Positions 10,194-19,214 of a DNA stretch of 64,000 nt are shown in pieces. This stretch comes from Pontibacter liquoris (lineage in GTDB: Bacteria > Bacteroidota > Bacteroidia > Cytophagales > Hymenobacteraceae), in NCBI RefSeq assembly GCF_022758235.1, contig NZ_JALEBG010000001.1, positions 2,480,001 to 2,544,000 of the forward strand. Reading direction: 5' to 3'. Under the pieces are notes generated by a model that was not told the origin of the DNA, searched no databases, and worked only from the letters and a program-made list of their open reading frames with translations. Both the position numbers and the translations under genes were made by a program. Position 1 is the first letter of the stretch. Each line of letters opens with the position of its first letter.

Positions 10194-10439
10194 AGTGCAA
10201 TTAAGTTACAAAGGTAGTAGAAAGAAAAATGAAAGCCACATATTCCGGCAAGATAAATCATACCTTCTTCCGGCAGGCCGCCAATACCTCCGCGCTGCTT
10301 CTAAAACACTTGCAGGTAGCTGTTTAAGGCAGCAGCCACTTACTTGGGGCAGAGGGCTGATTCCGAATAAATTGGTAGATAACTTTATACTTATATTCCC
10401 GTTTAGAGATATAATTTTCCTCCCCTAAATCCTGCTTAT

Positions 10440-10571
10440 ATGAGAAAAATTTCGACACTTTCCTCTTTGTTTTTATTGGGCACTACTGTAAGCCTGCTCA
10501 TGAAGAACTGGCTGCTGCTGCAGGCCCTCAAACCAGGCACCCCGGAAGATGAGTATCACCTGTATCTTTAG
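10440..10571 (+). CDS. Small hydrophobic peptide ORF, 43 residues
   Basis: ATG at 10440, TAG at 10569. A hydrophobic N-terminal half (MRKISTLSSLFLLGTTVSLLM) resembles a signal anchor. The C-terminal half is soluble with an acidic end (PGTPEDEYHLYL). It lies just before a strong bidirectional terminator (10589-10626), which fits a short transcript. Family not recognised. It pairs in style with the small protein at 8143, also a short membrane peptide closed by a terminator. Confidence 0.5.
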   Translation: MRKISTLSSLFLLGTTVSLLMKNWLLLQALKPGTPEDEYHLYL

Positions 10572-10588
10572 TATAAACGACCTATAAC

Positions 10589-10626
10589 GCAAAATGCCAC
10601 ACCCCGAAAAGGTGTGGCATTTTGCG
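10589..10626. terminator. Bidirectional terminator
   Basis: Sixteen-base stem CGCAAAATGCCACACC / GGTGTGGCATTTTGCG with a short loop. It closes the small ORF at 10440 (+) and the efflux operon ending at 10644 (-). Confidence 0.88.
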
Positions 10627-10643
10627 TTTAAACCGAAGCGGGC

Positions 10644-12191
10644 TTAATGCACGTCCGTTGGAATGTTGGCGTTGCGCTTAAACTTCTGGGTAAACACCAG
10701 CGGAATGGCGCACAGCATCACAATACCGGAGATCCAGTAGGCATCCAGGTAGGTAAGCAGGTAGGTTTGCTTCAGCACCATGCCTTCAATGGCCCGATAA
10801 GCGGCTTTCTGAGCCTCCAGTGCCGAGTAGCCCTTGGCTACAAACGTATGGATCAGCCCCTGGAAACGCTGCACAAAGGCCGGGTTATACTCGTTTATAT
10901 TAACCAGCAGGTTGTTGCGGTGGATGCCCTGGCGAATGTGGATGAGCGTGGTCAGGGCGGCGATACCAAAGGAGCCGCCGAGCTGGCGCATCATGTTGTT
11001 AAGGCCTGTTCCCTGCCCGATCTCCTTGCCCCGCAAATCCTGAATAGCCAGGGTTGTGAGCGGCACAAAGAGCAGCGCCATACCAATGCCCCGCACCACC
11101 AGCGGCCAGAAAAACTCTCCGGTGCCGGAAGCCAGCGAGGAATTGCTGAGCATCTGGGAAAAGACAAAGAACAGGAGCATGCCCGTCGCGGCCATAAACT
11201 GCGCCGGTACGCCTTTCTTGAGCATGGTGCCCACAAACGGCATCATGGCAATGGTGACCAGGCCGCCGGGCAACAGGATCTCGCCGGTTTGCTGCGCCGA
11301 AAAGCCCAGCAGGTTCTGGCAGAACACCGGGAACACGAACATCGAGCCGTACAGTCCAAAACCTAGCACAAAGGAAGTGAACATGCCGATGGAAAAGCTG
11401 CGGTGGCGCATGATCTTGAAGTTCACCACCGGGTAATCGATCGTCATCTCACGCCAGATAAAGAGGATCGTACCCAAAACGGCTACAATCACCAGCACCG
11501 TAATATAAGTGGCTTCGAACCAGTCTTCCGACTCTCCTTTTTCCAGCACTACCTGCAGGCTGCCTACGGCCAGCGCCAGCAGGGCAATGCCCCACCAGTC
11601 GATCGGCTTGCCCTGTTGCTCGCGGGGTGTTTTCCGGATAAAAGTATAGGTGGCAAAAGCCGCCAGCGCGCCTACCGGTATGTTCACGTAAAAGATCCAG
11701 GGCCAGGAATAATGATCCGTGATATACCCGCCAATAGTTGGGCCTACCGTAGGACCCACCACGGCACCAAGGCCGAACAAGGCCGTGGCGATGCCCACCT
11801 CAGCGGGTGGCCAGGTTTCCAGCAGAATGGCCTGCGAAGTGGAGATCAGGCCGCCGCCCGCCAGTCCCTGCAAAATACGGAAAGCAACCAGTTCCTCCAG
11901 CGTCGTGGCGTTGCCACACAAAAAAGAGGCAATGGTAAACACGATAATCGAAGCCAGGTAATAATTTTTCCGCCCGAACATACTTCCCAGCCAGCCAGAC
12001 ATCGGAAGGATGATCACGTTGGCTACGGCGTAACCAGTCGTAATCCAGGCAATATCTTCCAGCGTGGCCCCCAGGTTGCCTTGAATCTGAGGTATGGACA
12101 CGTTCACGATCGTGGTATCAATCAGTTCCAGCAGCGCTGCAACAATAACCGTAATGGTGATGATCCATTTTCTTGCACCTGTTTCAGCCAT
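10644..12191 (-). CDS. DHA2-family multidrug efflux permease, EmrB-like
   Basis: A 515-residue inner-membrane proton antiporter of the major facilitator superfamily with about 14 membrane segments. The DHA2 signatures are clear: ELIDTTIVNVSIPQIQGNLGA at the start, GWLGSMFGRKNYY (motif A), the RILQGLAGGGLISTSQAIL region and the motif C stretch GLGAVVGPTVGPTIGG. It is expected to export hydrophobic drugs through a tripartite complex with the adaptor and TolC-like protein encoded just upstream. It is the last gene of a tetR-tolC-emrA-emrB operon, with an 8-base gap to the adaptor gene. Substrates cannot be deduced. Confidence 0.93.
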   Translation of the reverse strand: MAETGARKWIITITVIVAALLELIDTTIVNVSIPQIQGNLGATLEDIAWITTGYAVANVIILPMSGWLGSMFGRKNYYLASIIVFTIASFLCGNATTLEELVAFRILQGLAGGGLISTSQAILLETWPPAEVGIATALFGLGAVVGPTVGPTIGGYITDHYSWPWIFYVNIPVGALAAFATYTFIRKTPREQQGKPIDWWGIALLALAVGSLQVVLEKGESEDWFEATYITVLVIVAVLGTILFIWREMTIDYPVVNFKIMRHRSFSIGMFTSFVLGFGLYGSMFVFPVFCQNLLGFSAQQTGEILLPGGLVTIAMMPFVGTMLKKGVPAQFMAATGMLLFFVFSQMLSNSSLASGTGEFFWPLVVRGIGMALLFVPLTTLAIQDLRGKEIGQGTGLNNMMRQLGGSFGIAALTTLIHIRQGIHRNNLLVNINEYNPAFVQRFQGLIHTFVAKGYSALEAQKAAYRAIEGMVLKQTYLLTYLDAYWISGIVMLCAIPLVFTQKFKRNANIPTDVH

Positions 12192-12199
12192 AGTATACT

Positions 12200-13243
12200 T
12201 TAGTCTTCTTTAACAAGCACCGAAACTTTCACGCTCATACCCGGGCGCAGCTTCTGAATGATTTCTTTGTTGGCGTTGATCTTGATCTTCACAGGCACGC
12301 GCTGCACCACTTTCACAAAGTTACCGGAGGCATTATCCGGCGGCAGTAACGAGAACCGTGCACCCGTGGCTGGCGAGAAGTTGTACACCGTACCATTGAT
12401 GGGCGTATCCGGAAAAGCATCTACTACGAGGTTGACATGCTGCCCTTCGCGTAGTTTTTCCAGTTGTGTTTCCTTAAAGTTGGCCGTCACATACAGGCTG
12501 CTGTCGTTCACGATAGAGAACAGCGTCTGGCCCGGTTGAATGAGCTGGCCCACCTGGATGTTCTTTTTAGAAGTAACGCCGCTTACCGGGGCTTTGATAG
12601 TGGCATACGAAAGCTGCAGTTTGGCAAAATCCACATCTGCCTGGCGCTGGTCCACACCCGTGTGCGACACAGCCAGCTGCGATTTAGTGGTTTGCACCTG
12701 CTTAAGCGCTGCCTGGTAGTTATCCTGAGCGGCCTGGTACGACGCCTGCGCGGCATCGCGCTGCGCTTTTGCCTGCTCAAACTGCTGCTGTGTTACCGAG
12801 CCGTCTTTCACCAGGTTGGCGTAGCGCTTGTAATCCTGGTCTGCCTGCCAGAGCTTTACTTTGGCCGCCTCGGCATTGGCACGGGCAGTTGAAGAATTTG
12901 CCTGGGTGGTACTGATCTGCGACTGCGCCACGGTAGTACCTGCGGCTGCGCCCTGCTGGGCGGCCTGCGCCTGCTCGAGCTTGATCTGGTAATCGCGCTC
13001 ATCCAGCTTCACCAGCGTCTGGCCAGCCTGCACATGCTCGTTTTCCTCAAACATGATTGCATCCACATACCCACCTACCCGAGCCACAACCGGGCTGATG
13101 TCGGCGTCGATCTGCGCATCATCCGTATCTTCGTGCTTGCTCAGGTATAGGTACTCCCGAATACCAAAGATGGCCCCTACCAGCAATACCAGTCCAAGAA
13201 TGACGGGGATTATTTTCTTAGATTTTTTCTTTTCGGTCTCCAT
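12200..13243 (-). CDS. HlyD/EmrA-type membrane fusion (adaptor) protein
   Basis: A 347-residue periplasmic adaptor linking the EmrB-like pump to the TolC-like channel. A basic N-terminus and a single membrane anchor (about 10-30) are followed by the lipoyl/biotinyl half-motif DADISPVVARVGGYVDAIMFEENEHVQAGQTL. A long Ala/Gln-rich coiled-coil hairpin (about 90-190) precedes the second lipoyl half (KAPVSGVTSKKNIQVGQLI) and a beta-barrel. Layout and length match EmrA/FusE. It is co-transcribed with the flanking efflux genes (8 bases to emrB, 12 bases from tolC). Confidence 0.93.
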   Translation of the reverse strand: METEKKKSKKIIPVILGLVLLVGAIFGIREYLYLSKHEDTDDAQIDADISPVVARVGGYVDAIMFEENEHVQAGQTLVKLDERDYQIKLEQAQAAQQGAAAGTTVAQSQISTTQANSSTARANAEAAKVKLWQADQDYKRYANLVKDGSVTQQQFEQAKAQRDAAQASYQAAQDNYQAALKQVQTTKSQLAVSHTGVDQRQADVDFAKLQLSYATIKAPVSGVTSKKNIQVGQLIQPGQTLFSIVNDSSLYVTANFKETQLEKLREGQHVNLVVDAFPDTPINGTVYNFSPATGARFSLLPPDNASGNFVKVVQRVPVKIKINANKEIIQKLRPGMSVKVSVLVKED

Positions 13244-13255
13244 GATGCGTTAAAG

Positions 13256-14632
13256 CTATTTTTGTGTTAATGTTCCGGTTGATTTTAATAAAGTATAATA
13301 GGCTACGCCGGCATCGGCTTTGGCCAATTCCAGGTTTATCTCGGCCTGGAAGAGTTGGGTCTGGGCATCGATGCGCTCGGTAGCCGAGACGATGGCATTC
13401 TGGTATTGCGATTCCATCATGCGGTCGTTTTCGCGAGCCTGTTCTATAGCCGACTGAGAAATGCGTATCCGCTCCAGGGCCTGCTGGTATTTCTGATAAC
13501 TTTGGTTCACCTGTGTTTTTACCAGGTCAAGGGCCGCATCCCGGCTGATCTCCACTTCTGTCTTTTTCACTTTGGCTTCGGCCACTTTGTTTTTGTTCAG
13601 CCACAGCTGGTCAAAGTTCCAGGCCACCGTCAGCCCAGCCGACAGAGGCGCCAGGTAGCTGTTTCCTGGCGGAATAAACGAGCCGCTCGGGTTAATATAA
13701 TTGGCACCGGCGCTGGCCAGCACGGAAGGCATTACCTCCGCCTGCACGGATTTGATCTGATTGTCGGCCACTTTGCTTTGCAAGCCCAGCGCCTTAAGCT
13801 CCTGACGGTTTACGAGGGCCGTATCCACATAAGTTGCCAGGGTAGCCGCCAATTGGTCAGGGGTTTTAATCTCATCTACCGCCAGGTCGGTATCCACGGG
13901 CAAACCCAGCATAATGTTGAGGTTGTAGACCACTATTTTGCGGTTCGTTTCCAGGTCCACGCCTGTCAGCTCCACGTTGCTGCGCTGCAACTGAAACCGC
14001 AGCACATCGTTGCGGGTAACAAGGCCTTGCTCAAAAAAGCGTTTGGCCTGTTTGATCTGGCGGTCTATCGCTACCAGGTTCTGGGTAACGACCTGGCGGC
14101 TCTGCTGCAGCTTATAAAGGTTAAAATAAGCGTTGGTGATATCGAACACTAGTTCGTCTCTGTCCTTTTCGGCATCCAGGCGGGCCACCTGCGTCAGCAG
14201 CTCAGTAGAGGCGGTGGCATACTTGAGGCGGTTGGCGCCAAATATCACTTCCTGCAAGGAGATGGAACCCAGGAAAGCATCGGCTCTTCTGGGCAGGTAA
14301 AAAGGCTCGGCTTTATCAGAAAGCTGGAAAGTAGTGGTTGGAATCTCGGCATGGTTATAAGTATAACTCACGCTGCCGGTAGGCAAGGCATTGTCTTTCG
14401 TTTGCTCGTAGCGGGTCACCGCCTCCTCTATCCTGGCTTGCGACAATTTAAGTTTGTTACTGTTCTGGGTGCCAAGTGCGATGGCCTCCTGCAAGCTCAG
14501 CCTGCGCATGCTCTGGGCCGAAACAGTACCGGCAAACAATACCAGCAGGGCCAGCAGCCCCCACAGCTTTCCACGGAAATGCACCTGCCCGCCCGGTAAG
14601 CGAAAAAAAGAATTACTGCTTCTGCAAATCAT
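13256..14632 (-). CDS. TolC-family outer membrane efflux protein
   Basis: A 458-residue outer-membrane channel component. A signal sequence (hydrophobic stretch LWGLLALLVLFAGTVSA) is cleaved probably before QSMRR. The remainder has the two TolC repeats of long amphipathic helices (LSLQEAIALGTQNSNKL... and ...SAIEQARENDRMMESQYQ). The ATG at 14632 overlaps the tetR stop by 20 bases, so the two are translationally coupled. The stretch before the hydrophobic core is longer than usual, but no better in-frame Met is available. Confidence 0.9.
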   Translation of the reverse strand: MICRSSNSFFRLPGGQVHFRGKLWGLLALLVLFAGTVSAQSMRRLSLQEAIALGTQNSNKLKLSQARIEEAVTRYEQTKDNALPTGSVSYTYNHAEIPTTTFQLSDKAEPFYLPRRADAFLGSISLQEVIFGANRLKYATASTELLTQVARLDAEKDRDELVFDITNAYFNLYKLQQSRQVVTQNLVAIDRQIKQAKRFFEQGLVTRNDVLRFQLQRSNVELTGVDLETNRKIVVYNLNIMLGLPVDTDLAVDEIKTPDQLAATLATYVDTALVNRQELKALGLQSKVADNQIKSVQAEVMPSVLASAGANYINPSGSFIPPGNSYLAPLSAGLTVAWNFDQLWLNKNKVAEAKVKKTEVEISRDAALDLVKTQVNQSYQKYQQALERIRISQSAIEQARENDRMMESQYQNAIVSATERIDAQTQLFQAEINLELAKADAGVAYYTLLKSTGTLTQK

Positions 14633-15248
14633 GATTGGTTAAATATGCTTGTAAATAATCGTGTAAAAACTTTTTGATCCTGGGCCTTACTTCTGTTTCC
14701 ATCACCTCCGGTTGCTGAAAATCGATATTGAGCAGGCGCGCGGAAACAGCACGGGAATTGATGATATAATAAATGGTACCCATGATATTGGCGACGGTCA
14801 TCTCCACATCCACCTTGCGAAAGGCACCGTTCTGTACACCTTCCCGAATAATGTCGCGGAAGGTCTGGACATTCATAAACACATTATCCGAGATCTTATC
14901 GCTCAGCTCAGAGCGCTGGTTCAGGGAAATCTCGCGGTGGATAATGCGGTGAAAGCAGTTATTGGTGCTGATCCGGTTCACGTATACTTCCAGCGCTCGC
15001 ATGAGCTTCTCCCCGGCTGGCAGCAGCATTCCCTTTACCTCCTCGAGCAAGTTGCGCATGCTCACAATGCGGCGTTGCAGAACGGCCTGCAGCAGGCCAT
15101 CTTTCGAGCCAAAATAATAATTGATCATGGCCATGTTCACCCCTGCCTGGCTGGCAAGAAAACGCGTAGAGGCACCTTCGTACCCGAATTCTGCAAAGAC
15201 TTTCTCGGCAGTATCCAGTATATGCTCCTTTTTATCTTCTTTACTCAT
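14613..15248 (-). CDS. TetR/AcrR-family repressor of the efflux operon
   Basis: A 211-residue one-component regulator. The N-terminal helix-turn-helix is typical (ILDTAEKVFAEFGYEGASTRFLASQAGVNMAMINYYFGSKDGLL). The C-terminal ligand domain is variable. The ATG at 15248 (MSKEDKKEH) is preferred. A GTG three codons upstream (15257) is also in frame. It is the first gene of the efflux operon. Its promoter contains a 22-bp palindrome (15278-15299) exactly between the -33 and -7 boxes, the classic autorepression arrangement for the family. The ligand is unknown. Confidence 0.92.
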   Translation of the reverse strand: MSKEDKKEHILDTAEKVFAEFGYEGASTRFLASQAGVNMAMINYYFGSKDGLLQAVLQRRIVSMRNLLEEVKGMLLPAGEKLMRALEVYVNRISTNNCFHRIIHREISLNQRSELSDKISDNVFMNVQTFRDIIREGVQNGAFRKVDVEMTVANIMGTIYYIINSRAVSARLLNIDFQQPEVMETEVRPRIKKFLHDYLQAYLTNHDLQKQ

Positions 15249-15273
15249 TTGGGTCACAAACTTTAAGCGGGTG

Positions 15274-15305
15274 CAAAATTAATCAATCGATTGATTAATA
15301 ACAAC
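15274..15305 (-). promoter_or_regulatory. Promoter of the tetR-tolC-emrAB operon
   Basis: On the minus strand: -33-like GTTG (15302-15305), a 20-base spacer, and TAATTTTG (15274-15281), an exact match to the -7 consensus TAnnTTTG. Predicted transcription start is near 15267, about 19 bases before the ATG. Confidence 0.7.
15278..15299. promoter_or_regulatory. 22-bp perfect palindrome, likely TetR operator
   Basis: ATTAATCAATC followed by its exact reverse complement GATTGATTAAT. It covers the spacer and edge of the -7 box of the operon promoter, so a bound dimer would block RNA polymerase. Size and symmetry are as expected for TetR-family operators. Confidence 0.8.
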
Positions 15306-15618
15306 AGCACGTTTAAATTATTGTTTAACTGTCTCGGCCTTGAGTATAGGTAGTAAGCCAGATTGCTAAATAACTGTGGGCAAGGAAATTCCCTCTTTTA
15401 AGTGCTGCCGTGCAAGTGTCAAAAGGAAACACGGATACCAGGCAGTAGAAATATTTTTCGGGAACAGAGCGCCTGAAGCGCAGGAAGATGCCCGCTTAAA
15501 GTAGAGCAGGTAACTCCCCTCCTGCACTTTGCGTTTCTAAAAATGTGTAGCTTTACGGTTTGTGCCGGAAGCGGCGCAATTTTTAACCGCATCCCGCGGG
15601 GTGCCAAATAAACGATTC
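15300..15618. other. Intergenic region between efflux operon and FKBP gene
   Basis: Apart from the end of the tetR promoter I see no gene, RNA or repeat. TTTGCGTTT...TAGCTTTAC near 15527-15555 is a weak promoter-like match that may serve the FKBP gene (-7 box one base off consensus, spacer shorter than usual). Confidence 0.35.
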
Positions 15619-16227
15619 ATGAAACCAGAGAACCTCAAAGACAAGATCAGCTACATCATTGGCCGCGACATGGCCACCAATCTTCAGAAACAAGGCATCA
15701 GCATTGAGCCAGATGCGTTTATGCAAGGTATAAAAGAGGTGCTGGCCGGCACGCCTTCTTCCCTTTCGGCAGATGATGTACAGCAGGCCATGATGGCTTT
15801 GCAGCAGGAAATGGGGCAGAAACAGAACGCCCAGGGTGCGGAAAACAAGCAGGCGGGCGAAACGTTCCTGGCCGAAAACAAGAACAAGGAAGGTGTAAAA
15901 ACCTTGCCAAGCGGCCTGCAATACCAGGTGTTGAAAGAAGGTAACGGCAAATCGCCCTCCAAGTCAGATACGGTTACAACCCACTACCATGGTACCCTGA
16001 TCGATGGTTCGGTGTTTGATTCGAGCTATGAGCGTGGCCAGCCGGCTACGTTCCCGGTAAATGGCGTGATTGCAGGCTGGACAGAGGCGCTGCAACTGAT
16101 GCAGGAAGGTGCTAAGTGGCGCCTGTTCATCCCCTCAGACCTGGCGTATGGTGCCCAGGGAGCCGGCGATGCCATCGGTCCAAATGCCACGCTTATTTTT
16201 GATGTGGAGCTTTTATCTGTAAAGTAA
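15619..16227 (+). CDS. FKBP-type peptidyl-prolyl cis-trans isomerase, FklB-like
   Basis: A 202-residue proline isomerase. An N-terminal helical dimerisation domain (about 1-95) leads into a linker helix and the C-terminal FKBP domain, with the signatures VTTHYHGTLIDGSVFDSSYERG, FPVNGVIAGWTEALQLM and SDLAYGAQGAG. It has no signal peptide, so it is predicted cytosolic like E. coli FklB rather than periplasmic FkpA. The ATG at 15619 (MKPENLKDKISY) is chosen. The upstream 19-residue extension of the frame looks non-coding. Monocistronic with a very strong terminator. Confidence 0.92.
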   Translation: MKPENLKDKISYIIGRDMATNLQKQGISIEPDAFMQGIKEVLAGTPSSLSADDVQQAMMALQQEMGQKQNAQGAENKQAGETFLAENKNKEGVKTLPSGLQYQVLKEGNGKSPSKSDTVTTHYHGTLIDGSVFDSSYERGQPATFPVNGVIAGWTEALQLMQEGAKWRLFIPSDLAYGAQGAGDAIGPNATLIFDVELLSVK

Positions 16228-16242
16228 TCCCAGCGAAGGCTT

Positions 16243-16289
16243 AAAAAGAAGAAGGCGAAGCAGGAATCCTGCTTCGCCTTCTTCTTTTT
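16243..16289. terminator. Strong bidirectional terminator
   Basis: A stem of about 22 bases (AAAAAGAAGAAGGCGAAGCAGG and complement) with T/A runs at both ends. It separates the convergent FKBP gene and the gene at 16304. Confidence 0.93.
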
Positions 16290-16303
16290 TGCTGTTTAAA
16301 CGA

Positions 16304-16798
16304 TTATACTTTCAGATTCATTTCTTCCATTTGCAACAGCCAGCGTTGCGCCTCCTGCTCATACAGGAAATGATGGATGATCATGAAGTTATCTTCCTGC
16401 ATCAGTTCATCTCCGCTAAGCTCGTTCACCAGGCTATGAAAAGAGTAGACCGGGAGAATGATCGCCACAAACACATTCTGACAGATACACTGCAGCGCCT
16501 TCGAAAACACATGTGTGAACACCCAGCGCTGGTCTTCCCGCCGGATCAATTCCCGTTTATGCAGGTCGAGCAGCCATTTGGTAGGCTTGTGTGCTTGTAC
16601 CAACTCCATCACCTGTTTATACCCTTGTCTGACTTCCTCCGAGCTCACGCTTCCCTCCCATATTACCTGTAGGGTATGGCTTTGTTCCAGGTATTCAACC
16701 GTGAGCCTGTTCTCACCATACTCGCTTGATTCTGATAAAAGCCCGTCGTCATAAAATTCTATGCTAGAGCTCCCCTCCATTTTACTTTCCCGGATCAT
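16304..16798 (-). CDS. Uncharacterised STAS-like paralogue, member 1 of 3
   Basis: A 164-residue protein of unknown function. It aligns by eye with the products at 18545 and 22054: a beta-rich start, then WLLDLHKRELIRREDQRWVFTHVF, a hydrophobic strand (VFVAIILPVYSFHSLV), an F/Y-rich strand (NFMIIHHF) and a final EAQRWL. The alternating strands and the central 'WLLDLR...D..W' resemble SpoIIAA/STAS-type regulatory domains, but that fold call is inference. Start uncertain: ATG at 16798 or 16780 are both reasonable. The frame is open to 16903. Stand-alone gene with no membrane segment or signal. Confidence 0.65.
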   Translation of the reverse strand: MIRESKMEGSSSIEFYDDGLLSESSEYGENRLTVEYLEQSHTLQVIWEGSVSSEEVRQGYKQVMELVQAHKPTKWLLDLHKRELIRREDQRWVFTHVFSKALQCICQNVFVAIILPVYSFHSLVNELSGDELMQEDNFMIIHHFLYEQEAQRWLLQMEEMNLKV

Positions 16799-17091
16799 AA
16801 GCTTTTGCTGATTTAACCTGTTGAATGTCTGCTTTATACTTCTTCCCTGTGCAGCTTTGCAACGGATAGATGCAAATTTGACTCCATTTAAGTTTAGAAA
16901 CAAGCATCTTGTAAACTTATTTTTATATATATTCTATGATTTGTTTCAAATCGCAACTTGTAAACGGAACTTAGCCAATATTATTTTACATCCATATCAG
17001 AAGCCCTTTTTGGCCAAGCAGAATTGTTAAACCTATCCCCCATATAACCGTTCTAAAATCATTTAATGCTTATACCAAAAACCAAATTTGT

Positions 17092-18516
17092 ATGGCAAAC
17101 AATCCAAACGAAGGCAGGCAATTCCTGGATAGTGTTCTGCAGTTCTTTGATCACGCGGCCTCTTTTTCGCGCTTAGATGCCGGTATACTGGCGCAGATCA
17201 AAGCCTGTAACAGTGTATACAAGGTCTCGTTCCCGGTAGAGATTGATGGTAAGATAGAAGTGATAGAAGGAATACGGGTACAGCACAGCCACCACAAACT
17301 TCCCTCCAAAGGAGGTATCCGCTACAGCATGCAGGTAGATGAAGACGAGGTAAAAGCGCTGGCCACGCTCATGACGTTTAAATGTGCCGTGGTCGATGTG
17401 CCTTTTGGCGGCGCGAAAGGAGGCGTGAAGATCAACCCGCGTACGACCTCGGTGAAAACGCTGGAAAAAGTAACCCGCCGTTACGCAGCTGAACTGATCC
17501 GCAAGAATCTGATCGGTCCCGGCATTGATGTACCCGCCCCGGACTATGGCACCGGCAGCCGCGAAATGGCCTGGATCGCGGACACCTACCAGGCACTAAA
17601 CTATGGCGAAACAAACGCGCTGGGCTGTGTAACAGGTAAACCTGTAGGCCAGGGAGGCATTCGGGGCCGCGCCGAAGCAACCGGTCTGGGCATTTACTTT
17701 GGCATCCGGGAGGCACTAGCTGATACGGACCTGCTCAAGGGCAAAGGGCTGGATGGAGGCACGCTGGAAGGAAAGCGCATTATTGTGCAGGGCCTGGGAA
17801 ATGTGGGCTACCATGCCGCCTATTTCTGCCAGCAGGATGGCGCCCTGATCGTGGGCATTGCCGAACGGGAAGGTGGCATTTACAATGAAAATGGCATCGA
17901 CGTGAAAGAAGCCTTTCAGCACCGCAGTGAAAAAGGCTCCATCCTCGACTTTCCGAATGCCAGAAATTATGAGAACTCACTTGAGCTGCTAGAAGTAGAA
18001 TGCGACATCCTGATCCCGGCAGCCCTGGAAAACCAGATCCATAGCGGCAATGCGGCTAACATCAAAGCCAAGATCATAGCCGAAGGCGCCAACGGCCCTG
18101 TGACGCGCGATGCGGAGCAGGTACTCCTTCAGAATGGCATTATTATCCTACCGGACCTGTATTTGAATGCTGGCGGGGTTACGGTTTCGTATTTCGAATG
18201 GCTGAAGAACTTATCGCATGTTCGCTTCGGGCGAATGGGCAAGCGGGCCGAAGAAGCTAGTTTCAAACGCCTGGTAGGCGCCATCGAATCGTCTTCAGGT
18301 AAAAGCATGTCGGCCCAGGAGCGGAAGTTTTTAACTCAAGGCTCTGATGAGGTAGACCTGGTACGTTCGGGACTGGAAGATACGATGATCAATGCCTACC
18401 ACGAGATCAGGGATGTGATGATCCAGAAAAAGATACCGGATCTGCGTACAGCAGCCTTTCTGACAGCCATCGAGAAAATTGGTGTAAGCTACGAGGCGTT
18501 GGGTATTTTCCCTTAA
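17092..18516 (+). CDS. gdhA: Glu/Leu/Phe/Val-type dehydrogenase, probable glutamate dehydrogenase
   Basis: A 474-residue NAD(P)-dependent enzyme converting glutamate to 2-oxoglutarate and ammonia. The active-site segment PSKGGIRYSMQVDEDEVKALATLMTFKCAVVDVPFGGAKGG carries Lys73, Lys97 and the catalytic Lys109. VPAPDYGTGSREMAWI follows, and the Rossmann fold is at VQGLGNVGYHAAY. An insertion near the C-terminus (SGKSMSAQERKFLTQG) fits the Bacteroidota/plant-like branch of the family. Start ATG at 17092, no Shine-Dalgarno. Assignment to glutamate rather than leucine or valine is by overall resemblance. Confidence 0.9.
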   Translation: MANNPNEGRQFLDSVLQFFDHAASFSRLDAGILAQIKACNSVYKVSFPVEIDGKIEVIEGIRVQHSHHKLPSKGGIRYSMQVDEDEVKALATLMTFKCAVVDVPFGGAKGGVKINPRTTSVKTLEKVTRRYAAELIRKNLIGPGIDVPAPDYGTGSREMAWIADTYQALNYGETNALGCVTGKPVGQGGIRGRAEATGLGIYFGIREALADTDLLKGKGLDGGTLEGKRIIVQGLGNVGYHAAYFCQQDGALIVGIAEREGGIYNENGIDVKEAFQHRSEKGSILDFPNARNYENSLELLEVECDILIPAALENQIHSGNAANIKAKIIAEGANGPVTRDAEQVLLQNGIIILPDLYLNAGGVTVSYFEWLKNLSHVRFGRMGKRAEEASFKRLVGAIESSSGKSMSAQERKFLTQGSDEVDLVRSGLEDTMINAYHEIRDVMIQKKIPDLRTAAFLTAIEKIGVSYEALGIFP

Positions 18517-18529
18517 ACTATACTTGCAT

Positions 18530-18573
18530 AAAGGTCAGGGGCAGTTACACAGAAACGGCATCCTGACCTTTTA
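18530..18573. terminator. Hairpin terminator between gdhA and convergent gene
   Basis: Stem AAAGGTCAGG / CCTGACCTTTT with a loop of about 22 bases, T-rich on the plus side. It overlaps the 3' end of the minus-strand gene at 18545. Confidence 0.65.
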
Positions 18574-18976
18574 TATTTTGCAGCCAGTGCAGCGCCTCCT
18601 CCACATTGGTAAAGTAAGTAAATTGGATAAAGTGATGGTGCGTATCTGGTATAGTAACCTGGTAGTTGGTGACAATCGCTTTGAAGTGTTCTTCAGAAAA
18701 TACTACGGCTACATAAATATCATCCTGGATAAGGTCATAAGCCTTCGGGTAATATTCTAAGTTAAGCCACGACTCCTGCTCCCGGTCCAGGGCACCAATA
18801 CTGCTTAAATCGGTACAATAAAATTTAATGACGTTTGCGGTAGTTACCACCTTCAGCAACTGCAGGTACGCCTCCTCGAAAATAGCCGCGTTGGGTTTCA
18901 CTAACCACTTTATTAACAGACAGTCCGTGCTGGTGTAATAAACGATTCGAACCCATAAATTTTCGACAACTACCAT
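18545..18976 (-). CDS. Uncharacterised STAS-like paralogue, member 2 of 3
   Basis: A 143-residue protein of unknown function, soluble and acidic. The pattern shared with the products at 16304 and 22054 is visible as FYCTDLSSIGALDREQESWLNLEYYP, a hydrophobic strand (IYVAVVFSEEHFKAIV), FIQFTYFTNVEEALHWL. The middle motif is more diverged here (TDL in place of LDL). It sits between gdhA and the SIMPL gene in a stand-alone unit. The upstream region (18977-19214) is AT-rich. Confidence 0.65.
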   Translation of the reverse strand: MVVVENLWVRIVYYTSTDCLLIKWLVKPNAAIFEEAYLQLLKVVTTANVIKFYCTDLSSIGALDREQESWLNLEYYPKAYDLIQDDIYVAVVFSEEHFKAIVTNYQVTIPDTHHHFIQFTYFTNVEEALHWLQNIKGQDAVSV

Positions 18977-19214
18977 GAATAAAACAGAACTAATAAGTAC
19001 TAAAATATCCGAAATCTAAAAAATGCGGTTATAATAACCAAACTTTCTTTTTCAAGTTTATTTGGTATCCATGGTATATATAATTTATAATTATTTTAAA
19101 TATACTTTAATAACTATATAATGGCGGCAGTGCAATCTTTTGCACTTGCATGCAAAGCAACAACCATTATGGGGTATAAATAGTATAATAAACATATTAT
19201 ATAGTAACCATACT

